Assembly: GCA_030536555.1 (NCBI GenBank)
Contig: JAUNPU010000005.1
Location: 108,021-172,020 of the forward strand
From: Eubacteriales bacterium
GTDB taxonomy: Bacteria; Bacillota; Clostridia; Lachnospirales; Lachnospiraceae
Length of the DNA: 64,000 nucleotides
Direction: 5' to 3'
Shown here: piece by piece, positions 33,484-42,233 of the stretch
Numbering within the stretch: position 1 is the stretch's first letter
Layout: every line of letters starts with the position of its first letter
Program-made: the position numbers and the translations under genes
The notes under the pieces: model-generated
What the model was told of the DNA's origin: nothing
The model's database searches: none
The model's input: the letters and a program-made list of their open reading frames with translations, nothing else

Positions 33484-34356
33484 TTACCAATTGCCAATCC
33501 ATCTGTCTTCATCATCAAAATGTTCCTCAAGTTTCTGGTCACTCAGGTTTTTTGCATACTCCTCTATCGCACCTTCATTCTCTCGCCACATTTCCTCTAT
33601 TTCAGCCTCTGTTCTCATCTCATTCTCAAATAAATTGCATTCGTACATTCGACCTCCGGACGGCCACTCTGTCACTGTACTTCTGCAAACTCCGAGCGGA
33701 ACATCCGAACTGTCATCCTTTATGGTGTATGCATCCAGATATACCTTTGCTCCATCTTTCAAATTTCTGATGTCTCTCATTTCAAGCTGCTTGTACGGTG
33801 ACATATTTAGATTAGCCAGAAAAGCATCCAGGTTTTCTTCTCCAGGAGCACCGTTCATGGATGCTGAATACAGATGAGATCCCTGATGCCACGGCTTACG
33901 GTCAAGACCACCTGCAGCTCGTTGTGCTGTCAGATTTCTGACTGGATTTTCAATGTATAATGCTTTGCCAAAGGCATGTTTCTGTCCTATATCATCCATT
34001 TCATAACGAATATCTTCATTAATCTTGTCCGGATTATCAATGTGCTCCTGTACAAACTCCAGGTATTCCTGTTCTGCCTTCTCATATATCTCACGAAAGT
34101 CTTCCGGAATCTCTTGAAATTCATCATATTCCGCGTAACACCACTCATCCAAATCGTTCATGACTTCATCTGCATCTTCGCTCTCATCTATTTCGTCAAC
34201 TTCGTCCATATCATCAAGTTCGTGCATATCGCCAAATTCCACTTTGTCATCGATTTCAGCCAGGTCATCAAACTCCTCATACTCTTCCGTCTCGTCAAAT
34301 TCACTCACGTCATCAAACTCACCCATATCATCAAACTCATAATCATAATAACTCAT
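33484..34356 (-). CDS. Acidic protein of unknown function (island gene 8)
   Basis: A 290-residue protein. The first 90 residues are dominated by Asp and Glu in short repeats (DDMGEFDDVSEFDETEEYEE), then an acidic helical region to about 130 and a more ordered domain from about 135 with SHLYSASMNGAPGEE and TVTEWPSGGRMYECNLFENE. The start at 34356 overlaps the end of the ATPase gene by 14 bases and has AAAGGAG, so translation is likely coupled. The polyacidic N-terminus could mimic DNA or bind a basic partner. No catalytic motif seen. Confidence 0.75.
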   Translation of the reverse strand: MSYYDYEFDDMGEFDDVSEFDETEEYEEFDDLAEIDDKVEFGDMHELDDMDEVDEIDESEDADEVMNDLDEWCYAEYDEFQEIPEDFREIYEKAEQEYLEFVQEHIDNPDKINEDIRYEMDDIGQKHAFGKALYIENPVRNLTAQRAAGGLDRKPWHQGSHLYSASMNGAPGEENLDAFLANLNMSPYKQLEMRDIRNLKDGAKVYLDAYTIKDDSSDVPLGVCRSTVTEWPSGGRMYECNLFENEMRTEAEIEEMWRENEGAIEEYAKNLSDQKLEEHFDDEDRWIGNW

Positions 34357-36790
34357 CCTGCTTCTCCTTTCTCTGTGCTGAGTTTTCAATTTCGATGACT
34401 TCAAACGCTCGCTTCAGCACAGCGTTCAGTGGTTTACGGCTTTGAAAACCGCTGCGTTCGCATTTCTTCGCCAGCTGAATCGCGCCGCATTTCAACTCTT
34501 CCGGTTTCATCCCCTTTATATGCGCCAGCATGAATATCGTTTTAGCATAATCATCGTCCGCGCGGGCATTGATAAACAGGGTATCGCTGATACGTGCGCC
34601 CACTTCTCGTATGGATGTATCGCATACTCCATTGCAGCTTGTGCAGCTTTTGCAGAGTTCATAGGGTGCCTGATGGATAAGTCTGTGAGCTTCCAGCCAT
34701 TCCTGATTTGCCTGAAAAGCAGCTTCTGATGCCGGCTCAGCTTCCGGGCTGAACGCAGATTTAAAACCGATTACCGTGCCATTTTCTGTAACCAGAAGTG
34801 CTTCTCTGATCTTTAAATGCGCAAGCAGCTTCTCATTCTCTAAGCCAACTGCTTTTGATGCGAATTCTGCCTCCTTCCCCGTTAAATTAAAGATCACCTT
34901 CGTCCTGGCTATGTCAACAATCTCCCCGCTGCCAGCCAACTGAGAACCAAGCTGATCTGCAAGAATGAATCCGCATCGATATTTTCTGGACTCCTGCAGT
35001 AACTTACGGATCAGGCTGTTCACCGCACGAGTAGCATTGCCTTTTCCACCGCCCGTTCCATTACCAAAATCCGAGTCACCACACGGAATCAAGCGATGTG
35101 TCTCATCCACGATTGTGACAACTCCCTCATGCTTGTGAGTCTTACAGTACAAAAGCAGTGATGACAACAGGATATAGGCGACCAGGCGGGCATTGCTTTC
35201 CATTCCGCTCAAATCCACAACCGTTCCATTATTTGACAAGAGGTCTGAGACCGTCACCGTCTGTATCGTCTCGTATACATCATTCGTAGTTAAAATCGAA
35301 TTCAGTCTGTTGCAGCCGCCTGCAGAAATATTGCCTCTCACCTTATCATCATAGCTCATGTTGCGAACACTGCACTGGTAGATTTCAATCAGAGAGCTGA
35401 GCGAAACCGGTGTCTGATCCTCATTCTTCAAATCAACCTCATCAGAGAAACAATAACCATGAATTGCGTATTCTTTCGGCAATGCCGCCTGAACAATTTC
35501 TGAAATCGGATCCGGTAGATCGAAGGCAGCCTCAATACTGTCTTCCAGATACGGAAGCCACTCTCTCACAGTAACACCTTCCGGTGGAATGAAAGGGTTA
35601 ATATGAAGACCGCCATCGCGCCGCGCGCTGATCACGTTTAATCCAAGCTCCATTCCGATGTCCTGAAACGCACCCATCGGGTCAAAAATGATAACCTTGA
35701 TTTTCCGTTTAATGAGTTCTTTCAGGACCACCAGGAGAAACCGGGATTTTCCAGCGCCAGTACCTCCGAGAACGATTAAGTGGGTAAAGCATTGCGATAG
35801 AGACACGTACACAGGCTTGTGAAAAGCATCTTCTCCGATACATATCGAGGTTTCATCAGGTTTACTCTGAAATGGCTGGCGTTCCAGCATGGAAAATGGG
35901 AACACTGGAAACGGCCATTTGTTTTCTCTGGAAGGACAGGCAGACAGGGCTTTCACCTCCGGTGCTGTCAATATCGTGGCTAAAAATCCGTGCTGATTTT
36001 TTAGCTTCTCATAAATACAAAATGGATCATCCTCTCTTTCGACCTGCATGGCATAAGCTCTCAATACCATGTCTCCTGTGCTGCCCATTTCTACAACAAG
36101 ACTGATAATTCTGGAGGTTACCATCTCCGTAATCAGCTCATTTTCTGACTGAACTAACAGATTGAATCCGCAGACCGTTCCGTCAACGATATGCGGGAGT
36201 AATCCATTCCATCTGGAGGCAGCCTCAGAACGGATGATTTCAGATGCCATCGCCGGCTGAAGTCCACCGGAAGCCTGCTGAGCAACCTGTCTGATTTCAT
36301 TGCGTTTCTCATAGCTTAAATGTTGAGGGAACAGCTGAAATCGAATCACACCATCAAAACTGCCATTTCCAAGTGCCTCAGAAATCCAGTTCGGGAACTC
36401 CGGAATCGGCTCAAGCATCGGCAAAGAATATACTTTGCTTCCAAGAGCTCCTGTATGTTCAAACACTCTTTTCACAATTGCACGGGTTGAAGTCTTTTTC
36501 ACCTCCTTTTTACAGTTTTCATCCACCTTTTTAACTTCAAATCCATAGGTTTTTAAATGATTTTCAAGACTCATCGCGCAAACATTCAGTGCTCTCTCGT
36601 TTTTCTTTGAAGAAAGGGAATAAAAATAGCGGAGAGGCTTACCTGCCTGAGATTCACAAACCATCTCAAAAACCATGTCACCATCTGCAGCAAGAGCTCT
36701 CATCTCGCGACACATTAATACTGCCAGACCTTCCGAATCGGAAGGTCCTTCAAATGGGATACGCAAAATTTCAAAAGTAATCTGATACAT
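34343..36790 (-). CDS. HerA/VirB4-like P-loop ATPase (island gene 7)
   Basis: An 815-residue protein. About 300 N-terminal residues of unknown type are followed by a HerA/FtsK-superfamily ATPase: Walker A GGTGAGKS at 342-349, VIIFDPMGAF at 366-375, Walker B VVTIVDE at 557-563 and a sensor-like ILADQLGSQ at 609-617. This is the core used by hexameric DNA or protein translocases of conjugation, secretion and DNA resection systems. Residues 713-723 hold four Cys (C-x2-C-x2-C-x3-C), which may bind zinc or an iron-sulfur cluster. No transfer genes are nearby, so conjugation is unlikely. AGGAGG precedes the ATG. It lies 30 bases after the membrane protein gene. Confidence 0.85.
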   Translation of the reverse strand: MYQITFEILRIPFEGPSDSEGLAVLMCREMRALAADGDMVFEMVCESQAGKPLRYFYSLSSKKNERALNVCAMSLENHLKTYGFEVKKVDENCKKEVKKTSTRAIVKRVFEHTGALGSKVYSLPMLEPIPEFPNWISEALGNGSFDGVIRFQLFPQHLSYEKRNEIRQVAQQASGGLQPAMASEIIRSEAASRWNGLLPHIVDGTVCGFNLLVQSENELITEMVTSRIISLVVEMGSTGDMVLRAYAMQVEREDDPFCIYEKLKNQHGFLATILTAPEVKALSACPSRENKWPFPVFPFSMLERQPFQSKPDETSICIGEDAFHKPVYVSLSQCFTHLIVLGGTGAGKSRFLLVVLKELIKRKIKVIIFDPMGAFQDIGMELGLNVISARRDGGLHINPFIPPEGVTVREWLPYLEDSIEAAFDLPDPISEIVQAALPKEYAIHGYCFSDEVDLKNEDQTPVSLSSLIEIYQCSVRNMSYDDKVRGNISAGGCNRLNSILTTNDVYETIQTVTVSDLLSNNGTVVDLSGMESNARLVAYILLSSLLLYCKTHKHEGVVTIVDETHRLIPCGDSDFGNGTGGGKGNATRAVNSLIRKLLQESRKYRCGFILADQLGSQLAGSGEIVDIARTKVIFNLTGKEAEFASKAVGLENEKLLAHLKIREALLVTENGTVIGFKSAFSPEAEPASEAAFQANQEWLEAHRLIHQAPYELCKSCTSCNGVCDTSIREVGARISDTLFINARADDDYAKTIFMLAHIKGMKPEELKCGAIQLAKKCERSGFQSRKPLNAVLKRAFEVIEIENSAQRKEKQDELL

Positions 36791-36820
36791 GTTTTCCTCC
36801 TTTCAACTCACATTTCAACA

Positions 36821-37201
36821 TTACTTACTGATTAAATATGCAGCTATCTGTACGATCAGCTCGAGTAAAAGAAATAAAAATACTGAATACCAAATCAATC
36901 TGTTTGATGCATCAATCATTACTAAAAATACCATCCAGAACGTATGGATACCCAATGCGAACATACCGATCTGAAACAGAACCGGTGCTGAACCAGGTGT
37001 TACCATTCCTTCATTCAGAGCATAAGTCATCAGTACATGCAGACCAAAAATCACTAAATAAATCAGCACGATCAATAGACTATGCTCTGCTGCTGCACGC
37101 ATATAGCGATAGAAGAAACTGATTATAGTGATTGGAACCAACATCACAAGTCCGCAGAGCAGCATTTTCAACTTATTGTGCTTCAAATCATATTCGTTCA
37201 T
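36821..37201 (-). CDS. Four-helix membrane protein (island gene 6)
   Basis: A 126-residue protein with four predicted membrane helices (about 12-32, 40-61, 73-96 and 102-123) and short charged ends. It starts MNEYDLKHNKLKMLLCGLVM after AGGAGG, 16 bases downstream of the SPFH-like gene. No family is recognised. In the setting of an SPFH-like scaffold and an ATPase it would be a natural membrane partner or pore-like element, but this is inference from neighbours only. Confidence 0.75.
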   Translation of the reverse strand: MNEYDLKHNKLKMLLCGLVMLVPITIISFFYRYMRAAAEHSLLIVLIYLVIFGLHVLMTYALNEGMVTPGSAPVLFQIGMFALGIHTFWMVFLVMIDASNRLIWYSVFLFLLLELIVQIAAYLISK

Positions 37202-37217
37202 GAATACACCTCCTGGT

Positions 37218-38087
37218 CTAAAACCACTTTTCTTCCTTTGTCGGATTCACACCTGATGGCTGCTGCAGTACATTCATCAATGTCTCAATTGCACTTCCCG
37301 GTAATGCCATTCCAGTCTTACCCTGCATCGAAAGTACCAATGCCATCAACTGTGGATTGTACCCTGTCAAAGTAGCCAAAATATTCCACTGATTTGATGT
37401 TTCAACACTGTCAACCTGCGGCTGAACTGAGACTCCTGCTGTCGTACATATAATGCCGTATTTTTCCAAAAACGGCTTAATCACTTCCTTTACGGAGCAT
37501 GTAGCACTCACCTGGCAGAACTGCACGATCTCCATTCCTCTTAATGCAGTGCTCAGCTCCGCTTCGATCAGTGACTTGATTTTTCCTGTAAAAAACGCAG
37601 TGTTTTCTTCCTCTGCCGCATCACTGAATTCACAGATTCCGGCTAATCTTGACCTGACATAAGCATTCACATCATTGATTTTATAAGTAATGTGAGCAGT
37701 GTAACCGGTCTTTACCAAAACCTCCTTTTCTGTTTCTTTACCTCTCGGTTCAGGTACCATGACCTTGATTGGAATCGTCACTTCGCCTTCGACGCTCCAT
37801 GCATACTCACGCAAACAGACAAATGTCACATGAAGGTCAGCCTGCGCCTTCTCTTTCAGCTTTGTGCACCATTTATTGCAAGCACCCAGCGGGGAAAGTC
37901 CTGTGTTCAGTCTGTAATGACCGCTTCTGTACATGGTGGTAATTCCCTTATGAATGACAACCGCCTCCACTCCTTCCGGAATCAACAGTTCGCTGCCGTT
38001 AGGAACATCACTCATAGTGATACTCTCCACCGGTGTTGTCAGATTAATCCCTGTTGGTTCAATCACTTTTTGCTTATAAACATTCAT
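37218..38087 (-). CDS. SPFH/band-7-like protein (island gene 5)
   Basis: A 289-residue protein. The first half resembles SPFH-type proteins of the YdjI/virion-core kind: IPEGVEAVVIHKGITTMYRS, then a beta-rich block, YTAHITYKINDVNAYVRSRL and a helix before GMEIVQFCQVSA. These proteins assemble into large rings or membrane domains; no N-terminal membrane helix is visible here, so attachment would need a partner such as the next protein. The C-terminus (PQLMALVLSMQGKTGMALPG) is flexible. AAAGGAGG precedes the ATG. It is the first gene behind the internal terminator of the island. Confidence 0.65.
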   Translation of the reverse strand: MNVYKQKVIEPTGINLTTPVESITMSDVPNGSELLIPEGVEAVVIHKGITTMYRSGHYRLNTGLSPLGACNKWCTKLKEKAQADLHVTFVCLREYAWSVEGEVTIPIKVMVPEPRGKETEKEVLVKTGYTAHITYKINDVNAYVRSRLAGICEFSDAAEEENTAFFTGKIKSLIEAELSTALRGMEIVQFCQVSATCSVKEVIKPFLEKYGIICTTAGVSVQPQVDSVETSNQWNILATLTGYNPQLMALVLSMQGKTGMALPGSAIETLMNVLQQPSGVNPTKEEKWF

Positions 38088-38180
38088 TTTCTTTCTCCTC
38101 CTTTCGATATAATAATTTTAATACATTCCCGATTCAGTACCATACTTCATTCCCAAATGCGTTAAAAAACATATTTTCAG

Positions 38181-38223
38181 AAAAGCAAAAAGAGTCTCGC
38201 ACTGATTACTCAGTGCGAAACTC
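38181..38223 (-). terminator. Intrinsic terminator inside the island, at the end of the kinase-STAND-LRR gene
   Basis: On the minus strand GAGTTTCGCACTG (38211-38223) and CAGTGCGAGACTC (38192-38204) form a 13-base stem with a six-base loop, followed by TTTTTGCTTTT (to 38181). The stem overlaps the stop codon region of the gene. Distal genes need readthrough or the weak A/T-rich promoter-like sequence at 38090-38130. Confidence 0.85.
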
Positions 38224-41200
38224 CTTTTTACTTTCCCATACTAATTCATCATAATATTTCGGTTTATATTCCGGAATTGCCATTGCCATGAGATGGTCAA
38301 CGTGGCTTTCAATGCACAGTCCGAGATACGCCCTCAGAAGCCATTCTGTCCATGGATCATCCGGTGAATGCTTGGGCAGCAGCAGTTTCCATGGAAATCG
38401 TCTGCGGAACGCTATCTCCACATCCTCAACAGACCAGTTCACATTGTCTGCCGCTTCCAGCAGCTTATAGCGGAGCAATGCCTGGTGTCGATCAAGCAAT
38501 TTCTGCAGTGCCGCCTGTCCCTGCTGCGTATCCGGTTCCTTCAAGTCGTCCAGAAGATCATCCATCGGTACATGGAATTCAAGGTTCTCCGAACACTGGA
38601 AAAATGCATGTTCTCCAATCAATTCCAGTGAACACGGAAGATCAACCTCTTCAATTTCAGCACCTGAAAATGCGAATTCATCAATCTCAGTGACACTTTC
38701 AGGAATAGAAATCTTTTTCAATCCGGAATCCATAAACGCGAAATCTCCGATTCTTTTGCACACACTTTCCTCTGGCAGTTCAAAAGTTTCCAGTGCTTTA
38801 CTGCCGCAAAAACATTTATCCGGTATTTCACGTAATGCTGCTGACAACGTGACGGTTTTCAAATTGGAACATCCTGCAAACGTAAAAATGCCCATTTTCT
38901 CAACTTCAGGGAGATTTATATCCATTAGCTGGCGGCAGTCTTCAAAAGCTCTTCTGCCAATTGTTTTAACGTTTAATTCCACCTGTTCCAGGCCACTGCA
39001 ATCGGAAAATGCATGGTGATCGACTGTTTCCACTGTATCAGGCAGTTTCACCGTTTTCAGATGCTGCAGCTTTCTGAATGCATATGCCTCTACTCTCAGA
39101 ATATTTTCCGGGGTAAAACCACCTCGAAACGGCTTATCGATAAAAATACCCTCACGAAGCGGTTCTCCCTGAATAAAACGTTTTAAGTTCTGAATACGGC
39201 GTTTTAAACTGCTTCGTGTTGTCTCTCCGTCATGCGAACAACGAACCAGTCCGGTAATATCGATTGTCAGAGAATTTAAGACCGGATGTTCATTCATCTT
39301 TTTCAGGTCAAATTCCTCATCAGATTCATCAAATGCACATACCCGCCAGATTGTATCCATCTCACCAGGACGTGCTTCCTTCTCAACAGGAATGATATTC
39401 TCACTTTCCCAATCACGTTCCTTCAGCTCGTAACCTCTTGTAAGGTTCAGATACCGAACTGTGATATTCGGTTCTGAGAGGTACATCCAGTATTCCGTCG
39501 TTTCATCCAGGCAACTGCTTCCAAACACTGCCGTACCGGTCAGTTTTCGCTCTGTTTTATGATCATCCGCAAACATCTTCATAACATATGACACACGACG
39601 ATGATCATATACTTTCTCATGAAATGCAGTATTGTGAAGGCGCAGCACAAAATCCAGATGATCCTGGAATCGTATCTGCGGCAGCGCATCAAAGTTTTTA
39701 CTGTGAACAAGAACATAATGATCTACCATGTAATACAAAATTCTGTTCGTTCCATTCAGCTCATCATCCATAGGCGGTAACGTACAGTAATTTCGAACAA
39801 AAAGTCTGCTGTACTCCTCTCCATCTTTCAGTACTTCTCTCAGCATTTCCGCGAGCAGCGGGTGTATACTGATCTTCCAGATACCATCTTGGCGCTGACG
39901 CTTGAGCCATGAACGGTGTACCAGACGGTTTGCAGCTGCCTGTGCCAGCTTATGTTCGTCATCATCGCCCACAATCTGACAGATTTTCTCCTCGTCCAGA
40001 TAACAGGCCGGCTTTCTGCTCAGCAGAATCAGCAGTTTTTTCTCAGCATCTGAAAATGTATGGTCCAGAACATCGGAAAACAGATATCGGATATGATTCT
40101 TGATCGAATCCGTTTTCCTGGTTCCGTCTTTATCTGTCTTGATCTCTGCTCCTTCCGGAGACTCTGTCAGGCCTTTTGTCATCATCCTGCAGATCTTGAC
40201 AGGGTTCAGGCGGTACATGATCATCTCTCGCGCGATCAGGTCCGTCATGTACGGGTGATACTCAATAGAGGACAGAATATGCTCCAACGCTTTTCCATTC
40301 TCTCCTTCCAGCCATTCACGGATCATATCTGCCGCCACGCCCGGTCCATTCATGACACGGATCGCCTGACGGATAATGTTATAAGCAAGTCCGGAACCAT
40401 TGAAAACCTCGATCGTCTCCACACCATATTCTTCACTGAGAATCTCCGCAAGCTGAGCACGGCGGGTGGTGATGATGATTCTGGCAGCGCCGGATCGTCT
40501 GAGCAGATTTTTAAATACCTGTACCTCTTCAAGTTCCACTGCATCGCAGTTATCCAGAATAATCAGATCTGCCGGTCTGAGTCTGTCCATACAATCCTGA
40601 CGATCTTCTGCAGAAAAACCATCGGTTATATTCAGCTGTTCTACCAGTGTTTCATAAGATTTGCAGGACGCATCCCAGACTGTAAACACACTGCTGTCCA
40701 ACTTCTCACAATAAGTTTCCGCGTAACTGCGTGCCAGCTCACTCTTGCCTGCACCTCCTACATCTGCCTGAAGAATGACACATTTCGTACCACGGCGGAA
40801 TGCATCTTCCATCAGATTCAGGAGCTCGTGACGGGGAACAAAGCTCTCAGAGACCGGATGAATGCTCTCCTTTGCAAGGCGCGGTCTTCTCTGAAGATCA
40901 GCTTCTGCAAGCTTGCTCATCTTTTCCAAAGCCATTACCACTTTATCGACTGACTTAAAACGTTTCTCTACAGAAGTACAGATTGTATGATGGAAAAAAT
41001 CCTCCAGCTCCGTTTTGATTTCAACCGTCAGCGTTTTTCCTTCCGGAATACATTTCAGTTCATCAAAAGGCATCTGAGAAAATACCAGGTGTTCCGTAAT
41101 GATATCCGGCAGTCTGCCAAACAGCTTTTCAAACAAAATCATGCCAATGGAATACACATCTGCTGCAGGAGCAATCTTTGAGATTCTGCCCTGGCGCACC

Positions 41201-41820
41201 TCAGGAGCTCCGTATTTTTCTGTTGTGGAGATCAATTCGCCATGCTTGACAGCACCGTTATATACCACGAAACTGTTACAGTCCAGCACTGCGACTCCCT
41301 CAATGGAACCTGACTTCATCAGATAGACATTAGCGGGAGCAATGTCAAGACACAGATATCCTTCTTCATGAAATGCCTGCACCGCTCTCGCAAGACTATC
41401 AACATGGCGCAGCACATCTCGAATGTCTTTTTCTTTCACACGCTCATACGTTTCTCCGTGCATCAGTGTATGAGAACTCCAGAGATGCTGATCCGTTCCG
41501 CGATAAAGTCCGGTCAGCGGTGCAATACTGTTGTTGGATTCCATCAGTCTGTGCTGAAGCTGAATCGCTCTGAGAAACCGATTTTCAACCGCAGGGCCAA
41601 CTCCTCTCAGTCTCTTCAGACGGATTCTTCCGCCGGATCCGTCAGTGCGAATCGCATCATAAACCGTACTGGAAGCACCACTGCCAATCGGATTATCAAG
41701 AATCTTGAATTCTGCCTGATTACCCGTAAGTTTTGCTGTCAGAAGCTTTTCACTGACAGCCTCTGCCGCAGCCTCATTCAACATCACCAGATCATCTTTT
41801 TCATACTGTTTATCGGTCAT
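38206..41820 (-). CDS. Protein kinase - STAND NTPase - leucine-rich repeat fusion (island gene 4)
   Basis: A 1204-residue protein with three parts. Kinase, about 40-300: glycine loop IGSGASSTVYDA (45-56), Lys69, catalytic-loop LCLDIAPANVYL with Asp159 and Asn164, DCN in place of DFG at 180-182, and GAPEV (204-208). The HRDxKxxN loop lacks His and Lys (CLDIAPAN), as in tyrosine-kinase-type HRDLAARN, so activity is uncertain. STAND/NB-ARC-like NTPase, about 330-680: GGAGKS (355-360), LIILDN (419-424), ARIIITTR (446-453). C-terminal BspA-type leucine-rich repeats, about 905-1085 (AFADC-, AFMDSGLKKISIP-like turns), would be the sensor. The whole is an NLR-like architecture. It overlaps the preceding gene by ATGA. 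Confidence 0.88.
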   Translation of the reverse strand: MTDKQYEKDDLVMLNEAAAEAVSEKLLTAKLTGNQAEFKILDNPIGSGASSTVYDAIRTDGSGGRIRLKRLRGVGPAVENRFLRAIQLQHRLMESNNSIAPLTGLYRGTDQHLWSSHTLMHGETYERVKEKDIRDVLRHVDSLARAVQAFHEEGYLCLDIAPANVYLMKSGSIEGVAVLDCNSFVVYNGAVKHGELISTTEKYGAPEVRQGRISKIAPAADVYSIGMILFEKLFGRLPDIITEHLVFSQMPFDELKCIPEGKTLTVEIKTELEDFFHHTICTSVEKRFKSVDKVVMALEKMSKLAEADLQRRPRLAKESIHPVSESFVPRHELLNLMEDAFRRGTKCVILQADVGGAGKSELARSYAETYCEKLDSSVFTVWDASCKSYETLVEQLNITDGFSAEDRQDCMDRLRPADLIILDNCDAVELEEVQVFKNLLRRSGAARIIITTRRAQLAEILSEEYGVETIEVFNGSGLAYNIIRQAIRVMNGPGVAADMIREWLEGENGKALEHILSSIEYHPYMTDLIAREMIMYRLNPVKICRMMTKGLTESPEGAEIKTDKDGTRKTDSIKNHIRYLFSDVLDHTFSDAEKKLLILLSRKPACYLDEEKICQIVGDDDEHKLAQAAANRLVHRSWLKRQRQDGIWKISIHPLLAEMLREVLKDGEEYSRLFVRNYCTLPPMDDELNGTNRILYYMVDHYVLVHSKNFDALPQIRFQDHLDFVLRLHNTAFHEKVYDHRRVSYVMKMFADDHKTERKLTGTAVFGSSCLDETTEYWMYLSEPNITVRYLNLTRGYELKERDWESENIIPVEKEARPGEMDTIWRVCAFDESDEEFDLKKMNEHPVLNSLTIDITGLVRCSHDGETTRSSLKRRIQNLKRFIQGEPLREGIFIDKPFRGGFTPENILRVEAYAFRKLQHLKTVKLPDTVETVDHHAFSDCSGLEQVELNVKTIGRRAFEDCRQLMDINLPEVEKMGIFTFAGCSNLKTVTLSAALREIPDKCFCGSKALETFELPEESVCKRIGDFAFMDSGLKKISIPESVTEIDEFAFSGAEIEEVDLPCSLELIGEHAFFQCSENLEFHVPMDDLLDDLKEPDTQQGQAALQKLLDRHQALLRYKLLEAADNVNWSVEDVEIAFRRRFPWKLLLPKHSPDDPWTEWLLRAYLGLCIESHVDHLMAMAIPEYKPKYYDELVWESKKEFRTE

Positions 41821-42155
41821 TTTTCCTCACCTCCCACTTCCAGATTACCGATATACAATGTTCCCTCGCTGTCGCGATAGGCATGCACAACCGGCTCTCT
41901 GCCATCTGCCTCGGCAAACAGCTGCAGGTTCCAGACGTAATGTAAAAGCTGCTGCTCCTTCGCAGATGCTTCCGGATCCGGACAAGGCGTAAGAACTGCT
42001 TTTGTGGCTATCACATGGTACGGACGTCCTGTCTCCGGGTTCACACAGACAGGCTTTTTCTCTTCATCCATAACTCCAACAAAATATGGGGTTCTGTCCG
42101 GATTTTCTTCAAGCATCACCTTAAGATGGTAAAACAAACGTTCCTTTTCCTTCAT
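41817..42155 (-). CDS. Small protein of unknown function (island gene 3)
   Basis: A 112-residue soluble protein (KERLFYHLKVMLEENPDRTP, then VCVNPETGRPYHVIA and a C-terminal EGTLYIGNLEVGGEEK). Stop and start overlap the kinase-fusion gene by four bases, the tightest coupling in the cluster, so a one-to-one partner of that protein is likely (chaperone, adaptor or effector regulator). AAAGGAG precedes the ATG. No known domain recognised. Confidence 0.78.
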   Translation of the reverse strand: MKEKERLFYHLKVMLEENPDRTPYFVGVMDEEKKPVCVNPETGRPYHVIATKAVLTPCPDPEASAKEQQLLHYVWNLQLFAEADGREPVVHAYRDSEGTLYIGNLEVGGEEK

Positions 42156-42233
42156 CGTAAATCACTCCTTTCTGCTGATAAACTGATTATCGCAGAAAAC
42201 GGTGATTCTGTAAGAGATTATTCCTGAATGCGT

